36,376 bases of DNA from Paenibacillus selenitireducens. Its GTDB lineage: Bacteria; Bacillota; Bacilli; Paenibacillales; Paenibacillaceae. The DNA lies in assembly GCF_002021565.1 (NCBI RefSeq), contig NZ_MSZX01000026.1, positions 27-36,402 on the forward strand, read 5' to 3'. The translations under genes and the position numbers were made by a program. The first letter of the stretch is position 1, and each line of letters starts with the position of its first letter. Under the pieces are notes generated by a model. The model was not told the DNA's origin. It ran no database searches and saw nothing but the letters and a program-made list of their open reading frames with translations. Below, one piece after another: positions 35,501-36,376 of this stretch.

Positions 35501-36376
35501 GAGATTAACCCGATAGCAGACGGAACGCTGAGGAATTTAACAATTTCTAATGTTCCTTCCTTTACGTTTGACAACAGCACGATGACCTACCCCGTCATGA
35601 TTCCTAAGGATGTAGACACCATCGCGATCACGCCAACGCTTTCGGACGAAGCGGGTACCCTGCAGATCAACGGAAAGAATGTCCCCAATAACACAGCACA
35701 GACGATTGACATTCCAATCGGTAAAAGTGAAGTTCATATCAAATCCACCGCAAGCGACGGGAAGACGACAATGCTCTATACATTGAACATCCTGAAAGGC
35801 AATGTGAATGAACTAGACACCAACATTGCCAGAAGCTATTCAGATATTACAGCATCAGCAGCACGCGAAGGCGAAGACTACAGTCCCCAGAAAATGGTTG
35901 ACGGTAGCTATGGTACCATGTTCGCGAGTTTACGAGGCTACAACAACAGTCATCCGTTTCCGCATGAGATTAATCTGACTTGGGATCAACTGCAAACCTT
36001 TAACACCATCGTCATGGCCACAACATCTGGATTAATCCAGGGTATTTCCAATATTGATGTTCAGGCTTCTACAGACGGCGTAAACTTTGAGACCATAGCG
36101 AAGGGAGTACCGATCCAATGGAAAAGCAGCATAGATGACAACGTCATGGAGTACACCTTTGCCAATATTCCTACAGTAAAGGACGCAATGAAGCTGCGAA
36201 TACAGATCAATGATGCGAACTATACGACTTGGGGTATGTACGCTGTGTATGAGCTTGAGCTCTATAACCTTCCGGAAAACGGAGAGATTGGCGCTATTCA
36301 TACGCATACGATCACAGCGGACGCGGGGGAAAACGGAACAATCAGCCCGAACGGCGCCGTTGTAGTCAATGAGGGT
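32504..36376 (+). CDS. giant secreted GH123/DUF4091-type glycosidase with CBM-like, cadherin-like and discoidin modules (3' end outside window)
   Basis: At least 1,291 aa and open at the window edge. Residues 1-~29 are a signal peptide (cleavage near RVYA/AS). Residues about 30-590 resemble DUF4091/GH123. The acid pair D390-E391 in WYQHTKDEPNG matches the catalytic Asp-Glu of GH123 beta-N-acetylgalactosaminidases, and MWVYTC, LFWNLSQDG and SLRYEAQRDGLEDYELMY are family motifs. Residues about 620-735 form a beta-sandwich (ITYNGEW...FKGSGIDLIAEKNEASGKV). Two tandem units of cadherin-like plus discoidin domain follow (about 742-1265). From about 1265 an InlB B-repeat-like segment begins (HTITADAGENGTISPNGAVV). 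ATG at 32504 follows AGAGGA. It probably attacks a large insoluble or host glycan outside the cell. GH123 activity is inferred. Confidence 0.8.
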   Translation, partial: MFKRTTCKMICFMILASVFIQNYAPRVYAASSQLDVWVVNAMKAVYRTSTIPANPGNSIDLVSAKNEYESEQIAIRGNSDFEITGVEFSDLASSGNTISNTNLSYHFEEYVLEDTVQPNQYRPDLEGTQIYPLSEIPDPLSNEPSIHVAANSTQPILITNYVPADAAPGLYHGMVTVKTTLGDHQVPINVEVANVEIPQTSKANFVNYQWAMTNGFMIGGSPPEIADDPLTQSSYDVGQNYYGVETYSDKWFELMDNFAKTMSDYRQNMIWVRTDLLLNAKGTKMVSFKDGIPEHIDWSLFDRYVETFMKRGITHFANIHLIHALEQMPQSERPNNDDPADPWKTSIPEPDSLPVTDAYLTNYLTALHDHLEDKGWLNDNGFTWYQHTKDEPNGASITNYMTYIARQLKEIVPDFKTLDADAAGTLMNEAIKPYVDVWVPLTPVFQDKKNLYKAEQAAGKDMWVYTCDANPAPWLNRFWTQPILTGRLLFWNLSQDGVQGHLHWGWNVWYVPHYGDSTIVYPDKDHMTVKSSLRYEAQRDGLEDYELMYQLKQTNPDLAKRIADSGVSPSDPRKYTLDPEYIRTLHNYLVKAAAGEPMGAISVPSSPYDGQDVPMTYMTDNVSSEITYNGEWFAKSRKYAYMGGVQATLNAEDNLTYTFKGSGIDLIAEKNEASGKVAVYVDDSDPVIIDLYEKVQLDSISVYSNHNLPAGKHTIKVVNLENKNLYVDGFRVSMYEGQKIFDGTLQSLELTNAPSFHFNKSNINYQVIIPKDVNVISITPTLSDADGTLDVNGKSIASGKRVTFNIPTGKSEIHIRSTASDGETTSLYTLNFLKGNVNEPGTNMARSYSDITASAAREGEAGIYYGASKMVDGSYGSMFASKSGYNDTHPFPHEINLTWDQQQTFNTIVMATPSGLLQGITDIDVQATSDGTNWNTIAKRVPIQWNSSTDDNIMEFTYANIPTVKDALKLRIRINDANYTYWGMYALYELELYNLPDNGEINPIADGTLRNLTISNVPSFTFDNSTMTYPVMIPKDVDTIAITPTLSDEAGTLQINGKNVPNNTAQTIDIPIGKSEVHIKSTASDGKTTMLYTLNILKGNVNELDTNIARSYSDITASAAREGEDYSPQKMVDGSYGTMFASLRGYNNSHPFPHEINLTWDQLQTFNTIVMATTSGLIQGISNIDVQASTDGVNFETIAKGVPIQWKSSIDDNVMEYTFANIPTVKDAMKLRIQINDANYTTWGMYAVYELELYNLPENGEIGAIHTHTITADAGENGTISPNGAVVVNEG
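34727..36301 (+). repeat. tandem duplication of a ~790-bp cadherin-like + discoidin module
   Basis: Unit 1 is 34727-35518 and unit 2 is 35519-36301, in frame within the GH123-like gene. Landmarks recur with an offset of 792 bp at the start (GACGGAACGCT at 34727 and 35519; AAGCTATTCAGATATTACAG at 35041 and 35833). The offset is 783 bp later (GAGATTAATCT at 35183 and 35966), because unit 2 lacks three codons. Long identical stretches are interspersed with mostly synonymous changes. Confidence 0.9.

Noticed and set aside
1-36376. CRISPR arrays, tRNA or rRNA genes, riboswitches, prophage or conjugation genes.
   Set aside because: No regularly spaced short repeats, no cloverleaf-like or rRNA sequences and no conserved riboswitch core were noticed on reading both strands; weak ones could have been missed without a covariance search.

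Overview
The window looks like a chromosomal segment of a Paenibacillus-type Gram-positive soil bacterium. Evidence: YesM/YesN-type two-component regulators, a membrane-bound AraC-type regulator, LplB/YtcP-type sugar permeases without a local ATPase, strong GGAGG ribosome sites with frequent TTG and GTG starts, and large secreted proteins built from discoidin, cadherin-like and InlB-B modules. No rRNA, tRNA or CRISPR array was seen.

Layout. 1-690: the right part of an IS3-family element, cut by the window edge. 936-12974: polysaccharide locus 1, all on the + strand. It holds a GH95-like hydrolase, a membrane AraC-type regulator, a terminator, a lipoprotein solute-binding protein, two permeases, a GH88 unsaturated uronyl hydrolase and a secreted PL6 polysaccharide lyase with a discoidin domain. 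The implied flow is: the lyase cuts a uronic-acid polymer outside the cell, the transporter imports unsaturated oligosaccharides, GH88 removes the unsaturated uronate, and the GH95-like enzyme removes a further sugar in the cytoplasm.

13003-14285: an A+T-rich secreted BSP-family metallopeptidase gene between two copies of a ~167-bp non-coding repeat. 14403-19295: small metabolic genes (two methyltransferases, a short-chain dehydrogenase, a GNAT acetyltransferase) mixed with three genes broken by deletion (GNAT, GyrI-like, UPF0303) and an apparently orphaned operator. 19669-22159: a secreted leucine-rich-repeat/stalk-domain protein and an unknown lipoprotein. 22198-25484: a DHA2 efflux pump with its HlyD-type adaptor, divergent from a flavodoxin-like gene and a small membrane protein.

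25691-36376: polysaccharide locus 2. A solute-binding protein and two permeases (- strand) diverge from a YesN/YesM pair (+ strand). The pair is followed by a very large secreted GH123/DUF4091-type protein that runs off the window. The most informative new signal is here: the promoter regions of the transporter operon and of the GH123-like gene, about 3.5 kb apart and on opposite strands, share a nearly identical element with two CTGTTA half-sites exactly 20 bp apart. It is the likely binding site of the YesN-like regulator and ties the transporter and the hydrolase into one regulon.
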